DNA from: Diospyros lotus
Taxonomy: Eukaryota; Streptophyta; Magnoliopsida; Ericales; Ebenaceae
NCBI RefSeq assembly: GCF_014633365.1
Contig: NC_068342.1
Coordinates: 3,148,622 to 3,212,621, forward strand
Reading direction: 5' to 3'
DNA length: 64,000 nt
The translations under genes and the position numbers were made by a program. Positions 24,201 to 36,200 of the stretch are shown piece after piece; position 1 is the first letter of the stretch; each line of letters starts with the position of its first letter. Below the pieces are notes generated by a model. That model did no database searches. It saw only the letters and a list, made by a program, of their open reading frames with translations, and was not told the DNA's origin.

Positions 24201-27200
24201 TAAAAGGTTTCTTGTTTCCGAGAAACTTATTACCGTTGAGCTGTTGTTTCTTCATCCAATTCCCATCCTCATTGTCTATTTAATTTCTTTTTCTCTCTTT
24301 CTCTTTCTCTTTCTAGGCCCATTCCTTTTTGCCTTTATATTCCTTCTCTTTTGCTTTTCCTGCACTTGTAAAGTGTTGCAGATCTTCATGCAAAGGCTCT
24401 CTTTTCCCACTGATCTATAAGTCCCAACAACGTCTTGGGTCTTCATACATGAACTATGCCGGTACATGGTAGCAATTAGTAGTTTGACAACAACCTTTTC
24501 TCTCAACATCTTCCCAATTGCATGACAATTCCTCTGTTTAGCCCTAATGTTTTGCTCCCATAGCTCAATGACTAGTTCCATGCATTCTTCCAGTAAGCCA
24601 TCTCCTTCTCTAGAACAAACTAGTACGCTAGTACTTCCATCATATCTAAATGGTTTGATATCCACAGGAGAACGCTAAATTATTATCTCTAGGGTAAGGC
24701 TGACCCCAACAATACTTGAAGGAATTGATTGGTAATCACTATGATATCCCCCAGTTGGTGGCATTAGGGCATCAACAAACACATAGTTCTCACTTTTCCA
24801 CTCTCTTAAATAACTAAAGAGCTCTGATAATTCATCAAGTGCCTTACGTGTAAGCCTATCAATAAGAAGGGCACTTAACAGCCTAGGAAGGTCCTTGTTT
24901 GCAACTGTATAGAACCTTAGTCCTTTACCTGCAACCTATTTACAATCGCTTCTGTAAGGTTGAGTTCCTACTGAAGTTGTCGTTTTATTACTACCATTTT
25001 TTACTTTCTTTTGGATGACATGTGATGCGGTCACCAATCAAGACCCGGACCAAAGCCGACCCGACCATGCTGGAACAATATTTTAATATTTCTTAAGTTT
25101 TTAAAATTCTACTTGATTTAGGATTTTATTTCATGTTTCTACTTGATTTAGGATTCTACTTCATGTTTGATTAGGATTTATTTCTATTAGGATTCTAGTT
25201 GGATTTTGTTTTCCAAATATTAGATGGATTTGGATTAGCCAAATACTATAAATATGCCTAGGATCTAGAGTTTGTAATCAAGTTTTTCTTAATCAAATTT
25301 CAGTAACCGATTTGGGTTTTCTTAGCGAAACAGTTTTGTTTTTGCGTCTTCTTGAAAGCCAAGTTTCGGCCATTAAAGTTTGCTCTTTCAAGGGTTTATT
25401 TTGGTATGTTTTTTCACACATGCGCTACACGCTGCGTCAGGTGGTATCAGAGCGTTTAATCAACCAATCAGATGGCCAATCTTGAAGGTAACGGTAGCAA
25501 CCAGCCTCGTGACGATGATCAGGGGTTGTCCGCAGTTTGGAGAGCAATCGAAGAACAGCAAGAAGTAACTCGTACTATCCAACAGCGATTAGAGCAACAT
25601 AGCAACCAATTGGGCACCTTACTACGAGTTGATGATGACAAGAACCTGAATAATGGGGTGAATCAAGCCGGAGCGGGAAAATCACCCATTAATCATGTCC
25701 TTGTTAATCCTAGAAGACCAGTGATTGAAGATAGCGATGAAGATGATGATTTTGGTCAAGCAATAGCTAACCCTGGTGGTAGAGCGGTTAGGAGGAATGA
25801 GCATCAGCACAACCACTGGGGCAACGATGAGTATAAACTAAAAGTTGATATTCTTACCTTTAGTGGAGATCTTGATATTGAGGGGTTCTTGGATTGGATC
25901 ACTGAGGTTGACTGTTTTTTCAAATACATGGAGATCCCAGATGAACGACAAGTAAAGTTAGTGGCTTACAGGTTGAAAGGCGGTGCATCTGTTTGGTGGG
26001 AGCGATTAAGAGAAACGAGATTGAGGGAAGGCTGACTGCCAGTTCAGACATAGAGACGAATGAAGCAGCTGTTAAGAGGTAGGTTTTTGCCCCCTGACTA
26101 TGAACAATATATGTTTGAAGCTTATCAAAGATGTGCACAAGGAATAAAGAGTGTGAATGAATATACCTCTGAGTTTCTGCGATTGGCGGAGAGAAACCAA
26201 TTGTTAGAAAATGACAATCAACAAGCAACTCGTTACTTGAATGGATTGAGGCCTGCTATTCGTGATAAAATTAGGGTTCAGATGGTTCTAAGTGTGCAAG
26301 AAGCAAGGAACTTAGCTTTAAAGGCTGAGTTAATGTTGAGTGAGAGATCTTGTAATGACAACTATCGTCGGTATAGTGGGAATGAAAATAAACAACTAGC
26401 TTTTGATAAAGGCAAGTCGGTTCAAGGAGCGCAACCCTCCAATCCATCCCATACAGTCAACCCTAATAAGGCTACAATGGGGGGAAACATTCGAGGTACT
26501 ACTTCTAATCTTCCAAAATCCCCTAATCCTTATGCAAAGCCTATTCTTTTAAAATGTTTTAAGTGCAATGAGATTGGGCATCGATCTAGTGATTGTCCAA
26601 GGAGGAAAATAGTTAACATTGTAGAAAAGGAAGAGGAAGATGTTGCTGAAGAGTAAGTATATTGCGGGCCTGATGGGGAGGATGACGAAGAAGATTATGG
26701 ACATGGGCAATATACCTGTGTAGTGAGGAAGTTAATGCTATCTCAAAAGAATGAAGATACTACTCAACGGCATAAGCTTTTTCGCACGAGATGTACGGTG
26801 AAAGGAAAAATCTTTGAGTTGATTATTGATAGTGGAAGTCAGGAGAACATCATAGGAAGAGACGTGGTGGCAAAGATGTAGTTAACTCCTGAAAAACATC
26901 CAAGCCCTTACATGATTGGATGGACCAAAGAAGTTGGTGGCATACATGTGGATGAACGTTGCAGGGTGCCTTTCTCTATTGGTAAGTACTCCGACGAAGT
27001 CTATTGTGATATTGTTGATATGGATGCTTGCCATATTTTATTTGGGAGGCCTTGGCAATTTGATGTGGATGCTAAGCACTCGGGTAGAAAGAACACATAT
27101 CAGCTTGAGAAAGAAGGTGTGCGTTATACTTTGTTACCCATAGTGGAAAAGAATCAAACCAAAGCTTTTAAAGTGGAGGGGTGAAATTTTCTTACCATTA

Positions 27201-30200
27201 CACATAAGCACACTAAGTTTGTGAGGGAGTGTAAGGATACTCGAGAGGTTCACTTATTGGTTATCAAGGGAGAGAGTGTGAGTGAGCCACTGAAGGTGAA
27301 TCAAATTCCAGTGGAGGTGCAGGGATTGTTGGAGGAATTTCATGATGTGGTTCCTAATGAGCTACCTCCTATGAGAGATATTCAACACCACATTGACTTG
27401 GTTCCTGGTGCTAGCTTGCCTAACCTACCACACTACAGGATGAGTCCTAGGGAGAATGAGATTTGCGTTGACAGGTAGAGGAATTGTTGAGAAAAGGGCA
27501 CATTCAGACTAGCATGAGTCCATGTGCAGTGCCAGCATTATTGACACCAAAGAAAGATGGGAGTTGGAGGATGTGTGTTGATAGTAGAGCCATTAACAAA
27601 ATTACTATTGGGTATAAATTTCCAATTCCTAGGCTCGACGACATGCTTGATCAACTTGATGGGGCTGTGATTTTTACCAAAATTGATCTTAGAAGTGGTT
27701 ATCATCAAATCAGAATTCGACCTAGAGATGAGTGGAAGACAACTTTCAAGACGAGAGATGGGTTGTTTGAGTGGTTAGTCATGCCCTTTGGACTAACCAA
27801 TGCACCAAGCACTTTCATGAAACTAATGAACCAAGTATTACGTCCTTTCATTGGTAAATTCGTTGTGGTGTATTTTGATATACAATAAGTCTATTAATGG
27901 GCATGAAGGGCATATTCGGGAGGTGTTGAGTGTGTTGAGGGAAAACAAACTTTATGCTAATTTGAAGAAGTGTACTTTTATGAGTGAGAGCTTGTTGTTC
28001 TTGGGCTTTGTTATAAGCAAAGAGGGCGTAAAGGTAGATGAGAAAAAAGTGCAAGCTATTAGAGAGTGGCCAACCCCTAAAAATGTCAGTGATGTGCGAA
28101 GTTTCCATGGGTTAGCAACTTTCTATAGGCGGTTTATCAAACACTTTAGTAGTATTATGGCTCCAATTACTAAGTGTTTGAAGAAAAGAAAGTTCCATTG
28201 GGGTGAAGAACAAGAGCAAAGTTTCACCTTGATAAAAGAGAAATTATGTACCGCTCCTGTCTTAGCTCTGCCAAGCTTTGACAAATTGTTTGAGGTTGAG
28301 TGTGATGCAAGTGGAGTGGGTATAGGTGTTGTGTTGTCCCAAGAGAAGAGACCAATTGCATTTTTCAGTGAGAAGTTGTGTGAAGCCAGAAGAAAGTGGT
28401 CTACTTATGATAAGGAGTTTTATGCAGTAGTGAGGGCTCTTAAGACATGAGAACATTACTTGATTGCCAAAGAATTTGTTCTTTACACGGATCACTAAGC
28501 TCTTAAGTACTTGAGTAGCCAAAGGCAATTGAGGAGTGATATGCATGCTAGATGGTTTGCTTTTATTGATAAATTTCCATATAAAATTGTACATAAGTCG
28601 GGACAACATAATTGAGTGGCGGACGCTTTGAGTAGGCGTGTGGATTTGATCAAGACCCTTAGTGTTGAGATTGTTGGATTTGAGTGCTTGAAAGAATTAT
28701 ATGTGACAGACGAGGATTTCAAACATGTGTGGGAACAATGCATGTCTCAGCAACCATCAGGAGATTTCTATGTGCATGATGGGTTTCTCATGAAAGGAAA
28801 TCAGTTGTGCATCCTTTGCACATCTCTTCGTGAGAAAATTATTCGGGATTTGCATGGTGGTGGCTTAGCAGGGCATCTTGGCAGAGACAAGACTATTGAA
28901 ACTATTATGGGAAGGTATTATTGGCTAAGAGCAAGGAGAGATGCTTCTATTATTGTGGCGAGGTGTTATATATGTCAAACAACTAAGGAGCACTCTTCTA
29001 ATGCCGGTCTCTACATGCCATTGCCTGTTCCCAATGCTATTTGGGACGATTTGTCTATGGACTTTGTGTTGGGTCTACCGCGAACCCAACGAGGTATGGA
29101 TTCTGTTTTTGTAGTGGTTGACAGGTTTTCCAAGATGGCGCACTTTCTCCCATGCAAGAAGACAATAGATGCAATAACTACAGCCAAACTGTTTTTTAAG
29201 GAGATTGTTAGACTACATGAAGTCCCTAAAACTATTACTTCGGATCGTGATACAAGGTTTTTGAGTCACTTCTGGATTACCTTGTGGAGAATGTTCGATT
29301 CATCTTTGAATTTCAGTAGCACAGCACATCCCTAGACTGATGGACAGACAGAGGTGGTGAATCGTACCTTAGGAAATTTGATTCGCAGTGTTTGCAAAGA
29401 CAAGCCAAGACAATGGGACCTAGTCATAGCTCAAGCGGAATTTGCCTACAACAACGCCGTGCATAGCTCAACAGGAAGATCACCATTCTCTATCGTATAC
29501 ATGAAAGTTCCTAATCATGCATTGGATTTGGTAAAATTGTCAAAGGTACCAGGTTTCAGTGTTGCAGCTAGTGACTTAGCCGAATACGTTCAAGCAGTTC
29601 AGGAAGATGTCAAGCAAAAGTTGCACGAGGCGAATAAGAAGTACAAGGCAGCAGTTGACAAGCATAGGAAAGACAAGGTATTTGCGGTTGGAGATGAAGT
29701 CATGATATTCTTGAAGAAGGAACGGATTCCTACAGGACAACAGAACAAGCTCAAGCCAAAGAAGTATGGTCCTTACAAGATTATAAAGAAGATCAATGAT
29801 AATGCTTATGTTGTGGATTTGCCAAATCATATGGGTATTTCCAAAACATTCAATGTTGCTGATCTTTCTTTGTATTTGCCAGACGTTGAGTTGTCATACC
29901 CAGATCATAATTCGAGGACGAATTCTTCTTAAGTGGAGGTGAATGATGTGGTCATCAATCAAGACCCGGCCCAAAGCCGACCCGACCATGCCAGAACAAT
30001 ATTTTAATATTTCTTAAGTTTTTAAAATTCTACTTGATTTAAGATTTTATTTCATGTTTCTACTTGATTTAGGATTCTACTTCATGTTTGATTAGGATTT
30101 ATTTCTATTAGGATTCTAGTTGGATTTTGTTTTCCAAATATTAGATGGATTTGGATTAGCCAAATACTATAAATATGCCTAGGATCTAGAGTTTGTAATC

Positions 30201-33200
30201 AAGTTTTTCTTAATCAAATTTTAGCAACTTATTTGGGTTTTCTTAGCGAAATAGTTTTGTTTTTGTGTCTTCTTGAAAGCCAAGTTTCGGTCATTGAAGT
30301 TTGCTCTTTCGAGAGTTTATTTTGGTGTGTTTTTTCACACATGCGCTACATGCTGCGTCACATGATGCAAAGAGCCTAGCTAAGACAAAATCTCTACCAC
30401 CTTCTGCCTATGCTTTACCTTTATTCCTGTCCCATACCAAATTGCTCTCTGATAAACATATAATATTTCATAACGTTAGGAAGATGATTTTTGGTTTGTA
30501 ACAAACCAATTTACAAAGGGTAATTGCAGCTTGTGGCCGAGCTCAATCTTGTCTTCCCCTCGAATAAAAAATTTGATAGTACCCCTATTGAGCTGTGGAA
30601 AGAAGACAACCCTTAAGCTGTACTTGTCAACTTTTTCATCAATCTTTGGCCACTCATCAATTTTCGGTGCAGAGAAAAAGTAGGTACCAACTTGGCTAGT
30701 ATGATCTAAAGAAACTCTAGCCCGTTCTGTTGGATTTGGATCTTGGGTAATCTCATCTTCCGCTTAACTGTTAGCCGGCATCACCAATGAATCAATGTTT
30801 TGTTCCCATGCTACTTCATCATGATTTATTGGTTGTCCTTTAGATTTCTTGGAAATTGAAGAAGGATTCATTTCAACGGATTTCTCCTCTGTTGAAGCCT
30901 CAATAATTACTCCAGTCGCTGCCTTTCCTCCCTTGTCATCCTGAATGGTCTGCTCCATTTTAGGTCTTTCCTCACTTCTTGCAACAACTGGTTTGGATCT
31001 TAGGGTTTCAGTAGTCTTAGGAATACCTCTAATCTGCTGGCTACTCTTAGCATAACCGTTAGGCTGTCGCATGTGCTTTCTAGAAATGGCTTCCAATGTC
31101 GTGTCATAAAGCCTCACCCTCTCAGTTGCTTGTTAACACATCATCTTCACAATAAGTCACAGTGCATCGTCAAGTCCACTAATGAAACTCGATACAAAAT
31201 AAGACTCGGTCAAGGTTGGATGGAACTTGAGCACAAGTGCTCTCAATTTCTCAAACTTGACCAAGTACTCCATAACTAAGCTTTCTTGTTTAAGCTTGTT
31301 GAGCTCCTCTTTATAACTCTCACCTCCGACCTGATCCATCTTAGAAAACACCATCGAAGGTTCATCAAATTTCCTTGATAGACCTTCCAATTTTTCGTCA
31401 ATTCCATCCAACCTTTTGACAATTCTGTCTGTAGAGACCTAACACTTACTGATCAATATCATAATCGATTCATAATTCTAGCTAGTTGCCACTCGAACTT
31501 GCAGATCTGAAACTGTAGCATTCTTCTACTACAATTGTGTTTTGAATTATTTCATGCCTGTTCTGTCAGCCATGGCAAAAATTTTCACAAGAACAGATTT
31601 CCATGGCCTAGGATGAGTTTTGAACAATCTTCTGAAAATCGGCGGATTCTGAAACAACTGCTACTATTCACCTATTCCACCTCAATCACTGCTTTAATTT
31701 CAGTAAACCTAATATGCTGTGCAACCCTAATACCACCTAAACCTGATTGACTCAATTTAATTTCCTTTGAAAAGTTTTCGTAAATCAACTTACTTCGCTG
31801 CAATCTTTCTGAAAGCATAATTGCTTTTTGTTGCTAAGAATCAATTAGAAATTGCCTAGGTCTATACTTGATCAGCTTTGTTGTGATCTCCTGAAGATTG
31901 CCTACTCTTAGCGTCCCAAGTCACTAGAATCTTGTCACTGGCCGCTTGCCTATCTTGATTTGCTTAACTCACAAAGCAACAACTGAGATGCAACCATTTT
32001 ATTGCACCTTCAAAATCTGAGTCTACCCGTGAAGAGTTGTCGGAATCACAATTGAAGTCATCAAACCTGCTCTACCTTCAAGATTCGTACAAGAACGCTA
32101 GATTGTTGCTGAGATTGCTTGGCTTATTTGTGGATCTTCTATTGGACTCACTAATTGCCGATCACCAGTCAGTTACCTGCCTACAAATTCCAATTGCTAA
32201 GCGATAGATCTGCCTTCGCCTGTAATGCGGGACTTCGAACAATTGGAGCAGGAGAAGTCGAAGGCTACGAAACTGCTCAGTTGCAGTCCCCAAGGGAATA
32301 GACATAGGTAGCGCGCCTCTCGAATCGCTTGTTACACCCGTTTCCAGTACTTGCTTCCAAATTTCGAGCCTCAATTGTAATTCAGTGGTCAAGGATGATT
32401 GACTCTCCGTTGCCTTCAAGTCGAACCAAGAGTTGATTGGGAATCGCCTGGCTCGGCTTTGTCAATTTGTTAGATTCGTTTCTGACTATGCTTCCCTTCT
32501 CACTACTATCTCCAATCCGCAACCGAAGACCACTAGCTCGGATGTAACTTTGTGAGAGTTTGCCTAGGTATTGCTTCGCGGCCTGAATCGCCTCAGTCAC
32601 CTACAGATTCAGTCTCTCTAGAATCACTGTCGAAGTTGCTTGGGTCTATTTTGCCTTCACTCGCCTTCACAATCTAGACCTTAATCACTATTGAAAACTT
32701 CTAGATTTCTCAGTTGATGATCGTTGGCCTGTTTTGTCTTCAAAAGTCGAACAAAGACTGCCAGGGTTCACAACTGTAAATGATCAGCTCAGTTCACCTT
32801 TAATTCCGAGCTGAGAACTGCTATGGGTTGCAGGAATCACAATCGAAAATCGATTGGCTCTGATACCATTTGTCACATTCCTAGGGTTACCTAGGGTTGT
32901 GATTGGGATTAGGGGGAGAAATCATAATGATAGAATTGGAGGGAGAGAAATTAGCAAAAAAGGGAGGGAGAATTAAAGAGAAATGAGAGAGGGATAGTGA
33001 GAATTAGAAAGGAAGGAATTCCATTTCATTTCACATGATGTCCATCCTCTTACAATTAGTCTTTTTATAGGCATAACTACATGCTAACTTATTTCTTAAC
33101 AGCATTCATGTACTCCTAACAACTTGCAAAATATCTCTTAATAAACTCTTATAACCCTATTACAATAATGTCCCTCTATTACTCCTAGGGTTATGACATG

Positions 33201-36200
33201 TGGCTGTTTGTATGGAATCCTTATCCAAAAAAAGTAATTGTTAGATCTTAGAAAGATTTAAATAAAATTATATATACATTTGTTAAAAAAAAAAAAAAAA
33301 AAAAGACAGCTATATTTACCAAACAAAAAATATTGAAGGAAACATGTAATTAGGTGTAAATTAGGGGTTGCTAATTTATTCCTAATTGTTGTAAATATTG
33401 TTTATTGATTGCAAGCCACGGATTGATTGATTGAGGATTGCTCTAACTTAGGGATTGATTAATTGGGGATTGTTGTAAATTAGGGATGATTTTTTTCCCT
33501 TATTCTTCTATCTGATCCTCTGTATACATCATGTTAATGAAATAGAATAGGTATTTTTGTGGCCAAACTTTTACGAAAAAACAAAAGAAGACTCACCAAA
33601 ATAAAAAAATATAAAAAAAGCCTTAGCATATTCAAATCCTTTCAACTAGAGTTCAAACTAGTTTGTCTTCCAAGTTCTATCAGGACTAACAACTGACCAG
33701 ATTGTATCCTTTTTTATCTCCCCTATGTGTTCTTGCTATGTTGCATGAACTTGTAAACTGTTATAAAATATGAATGACAAATGGTATCTCATCTTTTCTT
33801 AATTTTTAGCCTCATTCTGGTGTAGTTTTTTTAAAGATTGTTTTTTAATAGATTGTATTTTTTATACTTATAAAAGTTTATACTTTTTATTTTATTTATG
33901 TGTTCTTCACTTTGCTTAAGTGTGTGCTTTGCTTTGCACTTTGTGCTTTTGCGCTTAAGCTTTGTAGGCCATCTATGCTTTGCTTAGCGCTTTTCAAAAA
34001 CACTGGTTGAGATGAACTCTTATTTGGGGACAGACGAGTGATCCTTTTCATTCTTTTCTATTTTTTGAAAGGGGGGAGAGTGCTGCATCAGTGTGTAATT
34101 ATTTCTCAATGTAGTGTCCCATAACAAAACAATTCCCTTTGATAGCCGCTTATTGTATGTCCTCATGTTATTATTAAGAAATTATTTTTCTCGCTTAACG
34201 ACAATCCCAAGTGGTTAACACTCAACCCATTAAACATTAACTTGCCAATGGTTTAACAACATTTACCTTTAACCAATATCTTCCTAAAACCAGTTCCTGG
34301 ATACTTTTTAACCACCTTTAAGCTTAATCATCACTAACTCATTTTGGGCCCCAACAATTGCTAACCAACCTTGGTTAAACCCATGTACCCTACTTTTCCT
34401 CATACAATCTGATTAAGCCTGAGGTTTATGTTTAATGATTCACCCAACATTTTATTTTCCAAACCTTGCCAATACTCTTGGAGGTCATTTTATCCCTTTT
34501 TTAACAATTCAAACACCCGAAAAGTATAAATTAGAGAGTTTGACCCAAAACCTTTTAAATTTGATGTTTTTGGCTACTTTTCGATTACATGTTACCCCAC
34601 CAATGAGTGACCTTAAGGCGTGTTCTAAATTGGCTTTTGGCCTCTTTAATATATGCATGGTCATGCTTGTTATGCAAAGAAAACACAAGTTCCATCTCTA
34701 AGCTTCTCTCATAAGCCCTAGGATTACCTAGTTTGTCCTTGGCACCGTGCCAAGCTTGGGCTTTAAACCACCATCCATTAGGGATATATGATCACACACA
34801 AACTATGGCTATCCTTCAAAATGAGATTTGAACATAGTTTCACACAAGTCATGAAAGCAATATAAACTTTTCAAGCAACCTGATCAACATTTTCTTCAAA
34901 CCATCACAAGATCTCCAAGATCTAAGCAACCCTTACCTTATCCTAGGCTTGAGAAGACATTATATCTGACTTGATCTTGCTCCAATGGAATTCCGCCACC
35001 CGTTTTGAGATCCTTGAAGAATTCAACCATCCCAAATTTGAAAGAATGAATTGTTTTGCAATTCTATCTCTAGCTTTTATATTATATCCAAGGTAAAATT
35101 GGGGCCCTTAGTCAAGTTTCCGTCCTATGGTCCATATTAAACCAAGGGCAATCTTGTCATTTCCAGCCAAGATATTTCTCTAATATTATATTTTGATTTA
35201 ATTTCTTACATGTTTATCCATCATTATCTTAAGATCAAATCTCAGTTGTTGATTTCAATCCTATAGCCATGAAAATTCTCAGTTATACCTATTTATTAAT
35301 TCTTGGATTGTTAGAATGTTGTCTCAAGTAAATCCAACATATTTGCAGTAAGGATGCATCGGACTTTAGGGGGTATAGATAGGCAGTTTTCAGCTTTGTA
35401 AATAGATTTAAGTTGGGGGGCAAAATCGGAAATGTCTATACCGATTATAAGTTCCTAGAAGTTAACGCCCTATTTTCTATAAATAGGACAACAGTCTAGG
35501 CATAGGGATGCATTATTCATTCTCACGAGAAAGAGGAGAGAAAATGCTGTGTGTGTTAGAATAGTTTTTGTAATCTTGAAGTCTTGTAATTGTGAGAGTG
35601 AAGGATTGTACTGTGATCATTCTGAATCAGAGGTTGCTCTCAGGAGGTTTTAGAGGCTGGGTGTAGAGCCAATTCAATTGGCTTGAACTAAGATAAATCT
35701 ATTGTCTCATGTGGTTTGCGTGTATTTCTTTCTTATTCAGTTTTATGTCTTCAAATTTCTGTTTTTTATTTCATGTTTGTGTTGTGGTTTGTTGGCCGGT
35801 GAGTTGAGAGTGATTGAGAGTGTGTTGGGCGGTATTTGATTGGTTTCTTGGGTGTGTTTAAAGGCTGCCAGTGCTCTCAATTTATAACATGGATATCCCA
35901 ACATCAATGGACTAAAGACAAAAGAACTCTCCTTTCTATTCTTGGGGCCTCACCCCAAGTGCAGTGTCTTTTTCTTCATCACAAGGCTTAATCTTGTCGT
36001 GACACATGTTGCTAAAATATATGGCCAGAAATTAAAGTTGTGAGAATTAGTCTTAGCCACGATCATGTGCCAGAAATTAAAGATGTCTATTATTCTGCCC
36101 TAAGACCTGATAAAATAGGAAATATGGGACTATTATTATGCTTTTGGGGGCTGTTTAAGATGCTATATACATTACGTGAGAAAACTTCTTTGCTAAAATG

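Larger units (their letters stand above)
25023..30360 (+). mobile_element. Ty3/gypsy LTR retrotransposon, full length, dead (inner element of nest), copy 1
   Basis: 5338 bp. LTRs 25023-25439 and 29944-30360 (417 bp each) begin TGATG and end GCGTCA. The PBS TGGTATCAGAGC (25442-25453) lies two bases after the 5' LTR, and the purine-rich AAGTGGAGGTGAA precedes the 3' LTR. The target duplication is CATG (25019-25022 and 30361-30364), or ACATG if the last LTR base is shared. Gene order gag-protease-RT-RNase H-integrase is Ty3/gypsy. I count 18 differences between the LTRs (about 4%). Many stops break the coding region. It lies in opposite orientation inside the outer element. Confidence 0.95.
9273..30775 (+). 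repeat. Near-identical long repeat, copy 1
   Basis: This stretch recurs from 42482 to the window end in the same orientation. The offset drifts only from 33,208 to 33,225 through small indels, and all genes and elements are collinear. Six substitutions are counted over about 1.2 kb (18250-19460 against 51462-52672). The true right end cannot be seen because copy 2 runs off the window. Confidence 0.97.
23858..33198 (-). mobile_element. LTR retrotransposon with gag remnant and no recognised pol (outer element of nest)
   Basis: Two LTRs, 23858-24187 (330 bp) and 32871-33198 (328 bp), both start TGTCA and end TGACA. They are flanked by identical 5-bp duplications TGTGG (23853-23857 and 33199-33203). 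On the minus strand the 5' LTR is the right one: the PBS (TGGTATCAGAGCCA, complement of 32855-32868) sits two bases inside it, and a purine tract (complement of about 24188-24200, AAGGAGGGGGGAAT) abuts the left LTR. Without the nested gypsy element (25023-30360) it is about 4.0 kb. Only gag-like remnants (30764-31411) are recognised; no protease, RT or integrase was found, so it was probably non-autonomous. A minus-strand 129-codon frame at 24276-24665 is unassigned. The LTRs differ at roughly 25 sites. Confidence 0.92.
23623..34006. mobile_element. hAT-like MITE, split by nested LTR elements
   Basis: The left end AGTGTTACAAATTGC (23623) and the right end, reverse complement CCAGTGTTTTTGAAAAGCGC (34006), are inverted. 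Both arms are rich in GCGCTTAAG/AAGTGC-type motifs. Flanking 8-mers are TTGAGATT (23615-23622) and TTGAGATG (34007-34014), 7 of 8 matching, as expected of hAT insertions. The LTR element 23858-33198 interrupts it. The right arm (33204-34006) also contains a poly(A) tract (about 33282-33303) and a TGTAAATTAGGG-rich stretch that may be a further insertion. Confidence 0.6.

Noticed and set aside
24276..24665. 129-codon basic ORF as a host gene
   Set aside because: It lies between the nested gypsy element and the 3' LTR of the outer element, ends in a low-complexity Lys/Arg tract encoded by a TTTCTC repeat, and has no recognisable domain.
25472..29932. Possible endogenous pararetrovirus
   Set aside because: Paired LTRs, a PBS, an integrase and target duplications make it a Ty3/gypsy retrotransposon.
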